Shown: positions 1 to 8,091 of the stretch, piece after piece | Numbering within the stretch: position 1 is the stretch's first letter | How the letters are laid out: the number at the start of each line of letters is the position of its first letter | Source: Bacteroidota bacterium | Lineage (GTDB): Bacteria; Bacteroidota; Bacteroidia; Chitinophagales; Chitinophagaceae | DNA: 41,234 nt | NCBI GenBank assembly: GCA_023415275.1 | Contig: JAEZLJ010000092.1 | Location: 1 to 41,234, forward strand | Direction of reading: 5' to 3' | Program-made: the position numbers and the translations under genes | The notes under the pieces: model-generated | Database searches by the model: none | What the model was told of the DNA's origin: nothing | The model's input: the letters and a program-made list of their open reading frames with translations, nothing else

Positions 1-691
1 GTGCCAACCACATAGGTACACCCAATATGACCAGGCCAATGGCAGTTAACACAAACACGACGGTCATGGAGAATATTTTCCCTTTGAGCCATTTCTTTAG
101 ATTATCACCCAGCTTATTTAAAAGATCACTGCATTTCTTTTGTCCTCTGGCAGGTACCAATTGAACTATTCCTTTTATATATACACCCGGTGATACGGTA
201 AAGAATATACCCAGGAACAGTACCACATACAAATCGCCAAATACTCCAAAAGTACTTCTGAACAAAGTACTTACCAGGCCCTGTGCCTTTTTAATTGAGC
301 CGGGTGATGATGCTTTTTCTACTATCTTTTTACCTAGTGGGCTTTGATTGAGTTGTGCTTTTGCATTTTCGATGGTCTCTGGCAAAGTTTCGGTTAGCTG
401 TGCCACCTGGTCCTGCACTTTTGAACCAAGCAACCAAATTAAACCAACAGCAAGCAATAGCGTACCTAGGATTGAAATGGTCAAACAGGCACCCTGCTTC
501 CATCTGGTTTTGCGGCATATCAAACTGCTTAATCCTCTGAAAAATACTGCTATCAGGGCTCCAGCCAATATGAGCAGGAAAACGCCAAAGGTTGCCTTGA
601 ACAGCAAAAGAGCCACTATTATTAAAGCGTAAATACCTCCCTTTATCCATACTTTTTTAGAGTAGCTTGGCTCGCTGGCTTTTTCTTCCAT
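1..691 (-). CDS. AI-2E family transporter (PerM/DUF20 type), partial: C-terminus beyond the window
   Basis: From an ATG at 691 the frame stays open to the window edge, giving 230 codons with no stop. Hydrophobic stretches lie at about residues 18-51 and 68-89. A soluble segment of about 60 residues follows, then FGDLYVVLFLGIFFTVSPGV at 151-170, and another membrane stretch begins near 207. This order (paired N-terminal TM segments, extracytoplasmic linker, then an FxGDLxxVLFxxIFF-like motif) is typical of the AI-2E/PerM family. Members are proposed exporters of small molecules or, in some species, Na+/H+ antiporters; the substrate cannot be told from sequence. The stop of the upstream DUF1622 gene lies 8 bases away, so the two are probably cotranscribed. 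The remaining roughly 120-150 residues should lie left of position 1. Confidence 0.82.
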   Translation of the reverse strand, partial: MEEKASEPSYSKKVWIKGGIYALIIVALLLFKATFGVFLLILAGALIAVFFRGLSSLICRKTRWKQGACLTISILGTLLLAVGLIWLLGSKVQDQVAQLTETLPETIENAKAQLNQSPLGKKIVEKASSPGSIKKAQGLVSTLFRSTFGVFGDLYVVLFLGIFFTVSPGVYIKGIVQLVPARGQKKCSDLLNKLGDNLKKWLKGKIFSMTVVFVLTAIGLVILGVPMWLA

Positions 692-699
692 ACAAATAT

Positions 700-1068
700 T
701 TATTTGTCTTTATTAATAAGGGCAGGATTGCTACGCAGGGTGCCTTCTTTATTCTTTAATTCTCTTTCGAGGAAGTAATTCAGGGCGGTTCGGAGTATAG
801 CTATGGCTGCTAACTTTCCTATATCATCCCAGGTAGGAGCAATGGCTGTAGCCAGTATGTCGGCTGCTAATAAAAGTTCTAAAGCCACCGTAAGCGAACT
901 TCCAAAATCAATTCTTATGGACTGGTTGGTGATGCCATCATTGGTATTGAAGAGATGTTTTACATACTTGTATAAAAATTTAAGCAAGGCAATTCCAATA
1001 ACAATTGCAGCAATAACCTCAACGACACTGCTGAGGTATTTAGTGATGATTTCCGCCATCTCCTTCAT
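700..1068 (-). CDS. DUF1622 family membrane protein
   Basis: This 122-residue protein has an N-terminal membrane helix (about residues 13-35). It then carries the DUF1622 core: FGSSLTVALELLLAADILAT, followed by PTWDDIGKLAAIAILRTALN and an LERE motif. That succession identifies the family; its biochemical role is not established. The start is the ATG at 1068, and the length is usual for the family. The gene precedes the AI-2E transporter by 8 bases on the same strand, so the two probably form a small operon of membrane proteins. No TAnnTTTG promoter box is evident directly upstream. Confidence 0.8.
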   Translation of the reverse strand: MKEMAEIITKYLSSVVEVIAAIVIGIALLKFLYKYVKHLFNTNDGITNQSIRIDFGSSLTVALELLLAADILATAIAPTWDDIGKLAAIAILRTALNYFLERELKNKEGTLRSNPALINKDK

Positions 1069-1347
1069 ACTTCTACTTCATGTCACAATAGTTGTTCCAT
1101 CCACAGTAATAAAATGATTCTCTAATCAAACTTTAATGTATGTGGTCATTTCATAAAACAGTCATGAATGGCACATTACCGATAGAGTAAATTTGGCTCT
1201 ATTCAGTGTGGTCACTAAAGATATCCCGGAAGATGTGTTTGTTGTTTGCAATCCAAATATGGTGAGCGGGCAGCTTGAAAAAGAATCATCCGGCATATAA
1301 TTCGGAAATATTTTGCAGGTTTGACAAATTCGACCTATCTAATCTTA
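1069..1347. other. Intergenic region between DUF1622 and hemJ
   Basis: This 279-base gap separates the start of the leftward DUF1622 gene from the end of hemJ. It must hold the DUF1622 promoter, but I see no convincing box. On the plus strand a frame is open from 1157 to 1300 (47 codons after a stop at 1154-1156). It has no ATG near its beginning and resembles no family I know, so I do not call it a gene. No terminator-like hairpin is visible behind hemJ. Confidence 0.5.
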
Positions 1348-1890
1348 TTACTTTCTTACTGCTTTATAGATCTTTATGGCACTCATTAATACAATTACAA
1401 ACGCCAGCAGCCCTACTACACCCCAGACCCAACTAATGCTTTCCTTTACTGATGCCAGCATGACTATAGGCACGAGAAAGATAGTAGCTACTTCATTCCA
1501 GACCCGTAGTTTTTGAGAAGAATATTTAAAGATCCCTTTTGACTGCTGTTTGTATAAACTATGTAAAGAGAAGTGATACATATATAACAAAAGGACGAAA
1601 ATCAATTTGATCAGCAACCATTTACCTGCATCATCCCAGATGGTCTTGTACCAATACCCTTTCCACATCACCACGGGGCCCAGGATTAGCGTTAGTATAG
1701 CCGAAGGCCATGTGATGCCCAGCCAAAGACGTTTGATCATGATAGAGAACTGCCTATGCAGAATGGATCTTTCAGGTTCCTTTTTTTCTTCTGCCTCTGT
1801 GTTATAAATGAAGAGCCGGACAATATAGAACATGCCTGCAAACCAGGTAACTATAAATATAATGTGCAGTGCCTTGAGATATGCGTACAT
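1348..1890 (-). CDS. hemJ: HemJ-type protoporphyrinogen IX oxidase (CopD-like/UPF0093 membrane protein)
   Basis: This 180-residue protein has four to five membrane helices and begins MYAYLKALHIIFIVTWFAGM. The His at position 9 corresponds to the conserved N-terminal His of the HemJ family. Lys90 or Lys95, in GKWLLIKLIF, corresponds to the conserved Lys. HemJ oxidises protoporphyrinogen IX to protoporphyrin IX, the step before ferrochelatase. No hemG or hemY is present in the window, and this gene sits 32 bases downstream of hemH on the same strand, so the location supports the assignment over a general CopD-like function. It is a little longer than the usual 140-150 residues because of a charged loop at about 31-47 (TEAEEKKEPERSILHRQ). 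It probably shares the hemH promoter. Confidence 0.85.
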   Translation of the reverse strand: MYAYLKALHIIFIVTWFAGMFYIVRLFIYNTEAEEKKEPERSILHRQFSIMIKRLWLGITWPSAILTLILGPVVMWKGYWYKTIWDDAGKWLLIKLIFVLLLYMYHFSLHSLYKQQSKGIFKYSSQKLRVWNEVATIFLVPIVMLASVKESISWVWGVVGLLAFVIVLMSAIKIYKAVRK

Positions 1891-1922
1891 GAATAATGAA
1901 TGAACTTTACTATTGAAAAAGG

Positions 1923-2990
1923 TTAAGCCTTAGTGGATTGTTTTGAGTCATCAAGGATCATATCCATACTTCCCTGCCTGTAAGCACTGATCCATTTTGC
2001 CATGGCATTGATCCAAAGCGGATGAACATTCAGGCAGGGAACCAGCTCGAAGGATTCACCTCCCGCATGCAAAAAGATCTCTCTTCCCTCCTCGCCCATT
2101 TCCTCCAGTGTTTCCAAACAATCACTTACGAAGGCAGGGCAAACAACTATTACCTTCTTCACTCCCTCTTTTGGCAATTCCTGGAGACGCACTGCAGTAT
2201 ATGGCTGTAACCAGGGATCCCTGCCCAGCCGCGACTGGAATGAAAAGCCTCTCTTTTCTTGGGGTATGCCTAATTTATCAGCTACCAGGTTAGTGGTGAC
2301 CCAGCATTGATGACGGTAACAGAAATCATGAGCAGGAGAAGGCACTTCGCAACAATTAGCCACCTTCAGGCAATGCTGTCCTGTAGGGTCGCATTTTAAA
2401 ATATGCCTTTCTGGAATGCCATGATAAGAAAACAGCACCTGGTCGTACTCTTTATCAAGATGTGGACGAAGACTTTCACTAAGTGCTTCCACGTAGTTCT
2501 CTTCATTATAAAAGGGCTTAATGAAGGTAAGCCTGAAAGGATAAGGCTTCTTTTTATGTTGTTCCTTTGCATACTCCACAGCTGTTTCATAACTGCTCAT
2601 GGCATAATGCGGATACATTGGCACTACCAGTATTTCTTCCAGGTCAGGATTTTCCTGCAGCAATAGATCATAAGCCATCACAGGAGAAGGATTGCCATAG
2701 CGCATGGCAATAGTAACGGGTTCTTCTATTTCCTTTTGCAATGCCAGCTCCTGGTCCTTGCTGATGACGATCAATGGAGATCCTTTATCGGTCCAGATAG
2801 ATTTATAAGCCTTGGCAGAATTAGGCGCACGGAAAGGAACAATGATCCCTTTTACCAGGAGGGCCCGCAGGAGCCAGGGCTTGTCAATGACCCTGTCATC
2901 CATTAAGAATTCATCAAGGTATCTTTTCACATCCTTTACTTCGGTAGAATCGGGTGAACCAAGGTTCATGAGAATGATCGCTCTTTTCAT
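1923..2990 (-). CDS. hemH: Ferrochelatase
   Basis: This 355-residue enzyme inserts Fe2+ into protoporphyrin IX, the last step of heme synthesis. The opening MKRAIILMNLGSPDS is the classical N-terminus and fixes the start at 2990. FSYHGIPERH (His190) holds the metal-site His, and CPAFVSDCLETLEE (about 284-297) the conserved acidic active-site segment. Between them, residues 200-229 carry six cysteines (200, 207, 213, 214, 224, 229). This resembles the internal cysteine-bearing segment of ferrochelatases known to bind a [2Fe-2S] cluster; cluster binding here is inferred. hemJ follows after 32 bases. Divergent from hemA, with 170 bases between them. Confidence 0.97.
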   Translation of the reverse strand: MKRAIILMNLGSPDSTEVKDVKRYLDEFLMDDRVIDKPWLLRALLVKGIIVPFRAPNSAKAYKSIWTDKGSPLIVISKDQELALQKEIEEPVTIAMRYGNPSPVMAYDLLLQENPDLEEILVVPMYPHYAMSSYETAVEYAKEQHKKKPYPFRLTFIKPFYNEENYVEALSESLRPHLDKEYDQVLFSYHGIPERHILKCDPTGQHCLKVANCCEVPSPAHDFCYRHQCWVTTNLVADKLGIPQEKRGFSFQSRLGRDPWLQPYTAVRLQELPKEGVKKVIVVCPAFVSDCLETLEEMGEEGREIFLHAGGESFELVPCLNVHPLWINAMAKWISAYRQGSMDMILDDSKQSTKA

Positions 2991-3000
2991 ATCAAGGCAA

Positions 3001-3008
3001 CAAATGTA
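3001..3008 (-). promoter_or_regulatory. Candidate -7 box for hemH
   Basis: On the minus strand this reads TACATTTG, a full match to the Bacteroidota TAnnTTTG element. Only 10 bases separate it from the hemH ATG, which implies an mRNA leader of about 5 bases or fewer. No well-spaced -33 TTTG is visible. Confidence 0.5.
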
Positions 3009-3127
3009 GGTACAACTGGTTCATGATTTTTATCAATTGATACTCGTGAATTTGCAACCTGATGAAAATCAACAGGTCAAATGACAGACAGATGACATTG
3101 TTTTTAGGAGCGTGCCTTCATCAAAAC

Positions 3128-3135
3128 TACTTTTG
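3128..3135 (+). promoter_or_regulatory. Candidate -7 box for the hemA operon
   Basis: TACTTTTG matches TAnnTTTG and lies 25 bases before the hemA ATG, so a leader of roughly 18-20 bases would result. A -33 match is weak (TTG at 3098-3100 is spaced too far). The box faces the hemH box across a short divergent region. Confidence 0.5.
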
Positions 3136-3160
3136 CAGTGGATCGGGATCTAATTGAAAA

Positions 3161-4387
3161 ATGGACACTCCTTACTTCAAGAACATACAAAACTTTTACG
3201 TAGCAGGCATCAATTACAAAAAATCTGATGCATCCGTACGCGGACAATTTGCCATTAATTCCGATCAATACCAATCCATTTTAGAGAAGGCCAAAGAGCA
3301 AGGTCTAAACGAGATCTTTATCCTTTCCACCTGTAACCGCACCGAAATCTATGGATTTGCCTACTGTAGTTACCAGTTGGTGGACCTCTTATGTTCGGAA
3401 ACAGTGGGTGATATGGAGACCTTTCATAACTCCGCCTATATCAAAAATGGTATTGAGGCCATAGAGCATGTATTTAATGTAGGAGCCGGCCTGGATTCGC
3501 AAATCTTAGGAGATTACGAGATAGTAGGCCAGTTAAAAACAGCAGTAAAGTTTGCCAAGGAGCAGAAATTTGTAGGCGCTTTTACAGAAAGACTGGTAAA
3601 CAGTGTGCTGCAGTCGTCTAAATTAATAAAGAACAATACCGAATTAAGCGGTGGAACGGTTTCAGTTTCCTTTGCTGCTGTACAATATATCAAGAACAAG
3701 ATAGCAGATCCTTCCAATAAGCATATTTTATTATTGGGAGTGGGTAAGATTGGCCGTAATACCTGTAAAAACCTGGTAGATTACCTGGGAACTACTAATA
3801 TTACCCTGATCAACCGCTCACCGGAGAAAGCACAGGAACTGGCCACTGAATTGGGACTGCAGGCTGCCTCATTAGATAACCTGGCCCTGGAAGTTCAAAA
3901 AGCTGACATTATCCTGGTAGCTACCAATTCTCCCGAGCCCGTCATCATGAAGGAACATGTTGAGCACTCAGGTGATAAACTAATTATAGATCTTTCGATT
4001 CCTTATAATGTAGAGGAATCAGCGCAGGAATTAGAGAATGTGGACCTGGTGAATGTGGATGAACTTTCTAAAATGAAAGACGAGACATTGAAGATGCGCC
4101 TGGCAGAAGTGCCCAAAGCAAGGGCTATTATAAGTGAACTGATACAGGAATTTGAAGAGTGGTGCGAGATGCGCAAACATGTGCCTATGCTGAAAGCATT
4201 AAAGGTAAAATTGAAAGAATTGTATAGCCATCCATACTATACGAAGTCTACGACCACCTGTTCCAAAACCATTGATATACACATTCAACGTGTGTTGAAT
4301 GAAACTGCGGGGAAGATAAAAATTCAAAACCAGCGTGGTTGCCAATACATTGCAGCCCTGCATGATTTTATAAGTCCAAAGAATTAA
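3161..4387 (+). CDS. hemA: Glutamyl-tRNA reductase
   Basis: This 408-residue protein reduces glutamyl-tRNA(Glu) to glutamate-1-semialdehyde with NADPH, the committed step of C5 tetrapyrrole synthesis. LSTCNRTEIY holds the catalytic Cys58. The segment at about 109-128 (VGAGLDSQILGDYEIVGQ) is the family signature, and LLGVGKIGRN (about 190-199) is the nucleotide-binding turn. A C-terminal dimerisation helix follows. The start MDTPYFKNIQNFYVAGINYK places the first strand where the family has it. Its TAA overlaps the hemC ATG by one base (TAATG), so translation of the two is probably coupled. First gene of the rightward heme operon. Confidence 0.97.
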   Translation: MDTPYFKNIQNFYVAGINYKKSDASVRGQFAINSDQYQSILEKAKEQGLNEIFILSTCNRTEIYGFAYCSYQLVDLLCSETVGDMETFHNSAYIKNGIEAIEHVFNVGAGLDSQILGDYEIVGQLKTAVKFAKEQKFVGAFTERLVNSVLQSSKLIKNNTELSGGTVSVSFAAVQYIKNKIADPSNKHILLLGVGKIGRNTCKNLVDYLGTTNITLINRSPEKAQELATELGLQAASLDNLALEVQKADIILVATNSPEPVIMKEHVEHSGDKLIIDLSIPYNVEESAQELENVDLVNVDELSKMKDETLKMRLAEVPKARAIISELIQEFEEWCEMRKHVPMLKALKVKLKELYSHPYYTKSTTTCSKTIDIHIQRVLNETAGKIKIQNQRGCQYIAALHDFISPKN

Positions 4388-5367
4388 TGTCCAGAGTTTT
4401 AAGAATTGGTACTAGAGACAGTGAGCTGGCTGTGTGGCAAGCTACCCTGGTTCAAAACCTGTTGAAAGAACAAGGTGTTGCCTCTGAACTGGTGTATATG
4501 AAAAGTGAAGGTGATATTGATACCATTACTCCACTATATGCATTAGGGGTTCAGGGTGTATTTACCAAAGTCCTGGATGCTGCGCTGCTCAACAACCGTA
4601 TTGATATAGCCGTTCATTCCATGAAGGATGTGCCTACACAAATGGCACGGGGCCTGCAACAAGCTGCTGTGTTAAAGCGTGCCAATTACAAGGACATCTT
4701 TGTTTATAAAGAACCATCAACACCTGAAGCACTTGGATATAATCATGGCCTATGGTCTGAGATAGATGGACAAGGCTTTACAGGTTTTACCATTGCCACA
4801 GGTTCTGTACGCCGCATTGCCCAATGGCTACACCGGTATCCTTCCCACACCATAGAAAATTTACGTGGCAATGTGAATACGCGATTAAGAAAGGTAAAGG
4901 AACATAGTTGGAAAGGGGCCATTTTTGCTGCTGCAGGATTAGAACGCATTCATCTTCGTCCTGAATATGCCATTGACCTGGACTGGATGTTGCCAGCTCC
5001 TGCACAAGGCGCCATCATGATCGCCTGCCGTGAAGGTGATGAAGCAACGCTGGAGAGCTGCCTTCCATTGAATGATGAGGCTACGGCAGTATGCACGAGG
5101 ATAGAGCGGGACTTTTTAAGTGCCCTGATGGGCGGCTGCTCCACTCCTATTTCAGCCCTTGCCGAAATGAATAATGGAGCGATACTTTTTAAGGGCAACG
5201 TGGTCAGTCCTGACGGTAAACACAAAGCTGTGATAGAGAAAAGCTTTACCAAAAGTCAATGGGATGATGCAGGGAACACAGCTGCATCAGATATACTGGC
5301 TGAAGGAGGACAGGCCATTATTAACAGTATCAGAAAAACCGGCTTAACTACCAACGGAAATGATTAA
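4387..5367 (+). CDS. hemC: Hydroxymethylbilane synthase (porphobilinogen deaminase)
   Basis: This 326-residue protein polymerises four porphobilinogens into hydroxymethylbilane in the cytoplasm. It opens with RIGTRDSELAVWQA, contains AVHSMKDVPT (about 75-84), and has Cys251 in LMGGCSTPISA, the residue that carries the dipyrromethane cofactor. An insertion after KDIFVYKEPS (about 110-130) is longer than in E. coli. The start overlaps the hemA stop by one base, and the end overlaps hemD by 8 bases, so the genes are tightly coupled. Confidence 0.97.
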   Translation: MSRVLRIGTRDSELAVWQATLVQNLLKEQGVASELVYMKSEGDIDTITPLYALGVQGVFTKVLDAALLNNRIDIAVHSMKDVPTQMARGLQQAAVLKRANYKDIFVYKEPSTPEALGYNHGLWSEIDGQGFTGFTIATGSVRRIAQWLHRYPSHTIENLRGNVNTRLRKVKEHSWKGAIFAAAGLERIHLRPEYAIDLDWMLPAPAQGAIMIACREGDEATLESCLPLNDEATAVCTRIERDFLSALMGGCSTPISALAEMNNGAILFKGNVVSPDGKHKAVIEKSFTKSQWDDAGNTAASDILAEGGQAIINSIRKTGLTTNGND

Positions 5368-6082
5368 GGTTGTAAGCACCAAAAAGTTATTGCCCGAGAT
5401 CATAGAGGAAGCCAGGGAAAATGGAATAGAGATCACAGAAAAATCCGCCATTGCTACGCAACCCATATTGACAGCAGAAAAGAAAAAGCAATTATTAAAT
5501 TGGTTACATAACAATACCACAGTACCTGTTGTTTTTACCAGTAGCAATGCAGTTAGCAGTCTTGAAGAATGCCTTGGCAGCCAGGCACTCAGTTCAATTA
5601 AGGGCCTCAAAGTATTTTGCCTTTCGGGCCGCACCAGGGATGCAGTGACAGAAGCTTTCTCTATGACGGAAGTTCCAGGTATGGCTTCCTCAGGTATGGC
5701 ACTGGCAAAAGAGATCCTGAAAAAGGATATCCATGAAGTGGTATTTTTCTGTGGCAATAAAAGAAGAGATGAATTGCCTGATCTATTAAGACAAAACGGA
5801 GTGGTGGTACAAGAGATAGTTGTGTATGAAACTGTATCCACTCCTTTCATTGTTAAGGAGGATATGGATGCCATTATGTTTTTCAGTCCCAGTGCAGTGG
5901 AAAGTTTTTTCACGCTCAACCAACTAAATAAGAATATTGTTTGTTTCGCCATTGGTGAAACAACAGCTGATAGTATATTGAAGTATTCCGGCAACACCAT
6001 CATCATCAGCGATACTCCTTCGCAAGAGGGCATGTTGAAATCATTATTAGCATATAAACATTTAATCACAAGCGCCGGTTAA
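5360..6082 (+). CDS. hemD: Uroporphyrinogen-III synthase
   Basis: This 240-residue protein cyclises hydroxymethylbilane with inversion of ring D. HemD is poorly conserved. The evidence is the two-domain pattern, with VVFTSSNAVSSLEE (about 57-70) in the first domain and a second-domain segment DAIMFFSPSAVESFF (about 170-184). The Ser-Pro-Ser-Ala-Val run is characteristic. Position also supports it: it overlaps hemC by 8 bases and precedes hemE by 10 bases. A long open frame on the opposite strand is only a mirror of this coding sequence. Confidence 0.9.
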   Translation: MIKVVSTKKLLPEIIEEARENGIEITEKSAIATQPILTAEKKKQLLNWLHNNTTVPVVFTSSNAVSSLEECLGSQALSSIKGLKVFCLSGRTRDAVTEAFSMTEVPGMASSGMALAKEILKKDIHEVVFFCGNKRRDELPDLLRQNGVVVQEIVVYETVSTPFIVKEDMDAIMFFSPSAVESFFTLNQLNKNIVCFAIGETTADSILKYSGNTIIISDTPSQEGMLKSLLAYKHLITSAG

Positions 6083-6092
6083 ATAACAAGGA

Positions 6093-7130
6093 ATGAATCA
6101 ATTACAGAACGATCTTTTATTAAGAGCATTAAGGAAGGAAAAAGTGGAACGTCCGCCTGTGTGGATGATGCGCCAGGCAGGAAGGTACTTACCAGACTAT
6201 ATCAAATTGAGAAACAAGTATGATTTCTTTACCCGCGTGCAAACGCCTGAACTGGCTACAGCCATTACACTGCAACCTGTGGACCAGGTGGGGGTAGATG
6301 CAGCAATTATCTTCTCAGACATATTGGTGATTCCCCAGGCCATGGGTTTGGAAGTGCTGATGGAAGAAGGGAAAGGACCCTCTTTACCAAAGACAATAAA
6401 AACCCAGCAGGATATTGATGCATTGAATACAGCCAATGCTGCGGATCATTTAAAATATGTACTTGATGCCCTGGCCCTGACAAAAAAGGAATTGAATGGC
6501 AGGGTACCATTGATCGGTTTTGCAGGAGCGCCCTGGACCCTGCTGTGCTATATGATCGAGGGCAAGGGAAGTAAGACCTGGGATAAGGCCAAGCAATTTG
6601 CTTATACAGAGCCTAAACTCGCACATGCATTATTGCAGAAAATCACGACTATTACCATAGATTACCTGAAAGCTCAGGTGTTGGCAGGTGCTGATACCGT
6701 GCAGGTATTTGATAGCTGGGCAGGCTCTTTATCACCTGCAGATTTTAAAGTATTTGCCCAACCTTATTTATTACAGATAGCTGACGCTTTGAAAAATGAC
6801 GCTCCTGTGATCCTGTTTCCTAAAGGTACCTGGTATGCATTGGAGGATCTTAGTAAAAGCAGTGCTTCCGGGATAGGCATTGATTGGACCATTACCCCAC
6901 AAATGGCAAGAAAGTTTACTAATCAAAACATTACGCTCCAGGGTAATTTTGACCCCGCTAAGTTGCTGGCTCCCATCCCGCAGATCAGGCAATGGGTAAA
7001 AGAGATGATCGATGATTTTGGTGCACAGCAATACATTGCCAACCTGGGACATGGCATAACACCCAACGTACCGGTGGATCATGCAAAGGCCTTTGTGGAA
7101 GCAGTAAAAGAATACAGAACCAGTAATTAA
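6093..7130 (+). CDS. hemE: Uroporphyrinogen decarboxylase
   Basis: This 345-residue enzyme removes four acetate carboxyls from uroporphyrinogen III to give coproporphyrinogen III. RPPVWMMRQAGRYLPDY (residues 20-36) is the family signature with the substrate-binding arginines. AAIIFSDILVIP holds the essential Asp, and a GHGI segment near the C-terminus (GHGITPNVPVDHA) is also typical. An AAGGA stretch just before the ATG is one of the few Shine-Dalgarno-like sites in the cluster. The gene is followed immediately by a terminator-like hairpin, so it may end the first part of the operon. Confidence 0.97.
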   Translation: MNQLQNDLLLRALRKEKVERPPVWMMRQAGRYLPDYIKLRNKYDFFTRVQTPELATAITLQPVDQVGVDAAIIFSDILVIPQAMGLEVLMEEGKGPSLPKTIKTQQDIDALNTANAADHLKYVLDALALTKKELNGRVPLIGFAGAPWTLLCYMIEGKGSKTWDKAKQFAYTEPKLAHALLQKITTITIDYLKAQVLAGADTVQVFDSWAGSLSPADFKVFAQPYLLQIADALKNDAPVILFPKGTWYALEDLSKSSASGIGIDWTITPQMARKFTNQNITLQGNFDPAKLLAPIPQIRQWVKEMIDDFGAQQYIANLGHGITPNVPVDHAKAFVEAVKEYRTSN

Positions 7131-7134
7131 AATA

Positions 7135-7159
7135 AGAGCCAGTGGCTCTTTTTGTTTTT
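7135..7159 (+). terminator. Terminator-like hairpin between hemE and hemF
   Basis: AGAGCC (7135-7140), a 3-base loop, and GGCTCT (7144-7149) form a perfect 6-bp stem that runs into two T tracts (TTTTTGTTTTT). It lies in the 37-base gap before hemF. It may stop or only reduce transcription into hemF-hemL. Confidence 0.7.
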
Positions 7160-7167
7160 ATAAGCTA

Positions 7168-8082
7168 ATGAATATAAAAGAACAGTGGATAGCCTACATA
7201 GATGACATGCAAGATGCCATTTGCCAGGCACTGGAACAGGCAGACGGCCTGTCATATTTCCATGAAGACAGGTGGAAAAGACCTGAAGGAGGTGGCGGCA
7301 AAACGCGTGTAATGGCAAATGGAAAGGTAATTGAGAAAGGTGGAGTCAATACATCAATAGTATATGGTGATGTTACTGATACCATGCGCTCTCAACTCAA
7401 GATAGCCGGAGACAAATGGTTTGCCTGTGGCTTATCACTGGTAATTCATCCCCACAATCCTTTTGTACCTACAGTGCATTGCAATTACCGGATGTTTGAA
7501 TTGTATAATGAAAAGGATGAAGTGATAGACCGTTGGTTTGGTGGCGGCACAGACCTGACGCCCTATTATTTGTTCGAGGAAGATGCCAGGCATTTTCACC
7601 AGGTATATAAAGAGGTTTGCGACCATTATGATGAAAGCTTTTACCCTCAATTCAAGGAAAAATGTGACAACTATTTTGTGAATACACACAGGGGAAATGA
7701 GCGCAGGGGAATAGGTGGTATTTTTTATGACCATCAGCGTCCTACGGATAACCATGATGTGAACTTCTGGATGAATTTTGGAAAGGATTGTGGGCAGGCT
7801 TTTATACCCGCCTATGTTTCTATTGTAGAGAAAAGAAAACATTTACCATATACCGCAGAAAATAAACACTGGCAGGAAATACGCCGTGGCAGGTATGTTG
7901 AGTTCAATTTAGTCCACGACAGGGGCACCATCTTCGGATTAAAGACCAATGGAAGAATTGAAAGCATTTTAATGAGCCTGCCGCCAACTGTTCGTTTCGA
8001 ATACAACTATCAACCCAAGGAAGGAACACCGGAATCAGACCTGCTGGATGCCTGCCTGCATCCAAGGGAATGGATCAAATAA
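7168..8082 (+). CDS. hemF: Oxygen-dependent coproporphyrinogen III oxidase
   Basis: This 304-residue enzyme converts coproporphyrinogen III to protoporphyrinogen IX with O2. The N-terminal RPEGGGGKTRVMANGKVIEK, the VNTSIVYG stretch, and HPHNPFVPTVHCNYRMFE (about 92-109) are classical, as is RRGIGGIFYDH (about 178-188). The length matches the family. It needs oxygen, so heme made by this route depends on air; no hemN homologue is in the window. It sits directly after the hairpin behind hemE and 9 bases before the hydrolase gene. Confidence 0.97.
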   Translation: MNIKEQWIAYIDDMQDAICQALEQADGLSYFHEDRWKRPEGGGGKTRVMANGKVIEKGGVNTSIVYGDVTDTMRSQLKIAGDKWFACGLSLVIHPHNPFVPTVHCNYRMFELYNEKDEVIDRWFGGGTDLTPYYLFEEDARHFHQVYKEVCDHYDESFYPQFKEKCDNYFVNTHRGNERRGIGGIFYDHQRPTDNHDVNFWMNFGKDCGQAFIPAYVSIVEKRKHLPYTAENKHWQEIRRGRYVEFNLVHDRGTIFGLKTNGRIESILMSLPPTVRFEYNYQPKEGTPESDLLDACLHPREWIK

Positions 8083-8091
8083 CTTACAAAA

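Noticed and set aside
330..650. 106-codon minus-strand frame in the left-edge region
   Set aside because: The AI-2E transporter is encoded on the same strand in another frame, open from 691 to the edge, with clear family motifs.
5344..6069. Long open frame on the minus strand (241 codons) opposite hemD
   Set aside because: It lies fully over hemD, shows no domain, and starts within the plus-strand gene; hemD has coding motifs and operon position. A mirror of coding bias.
7435..7842. 135-codon minus-strand frame within hemF
   Set aside because: It is complementary to conserved hemF motifs and has no recognisable family.
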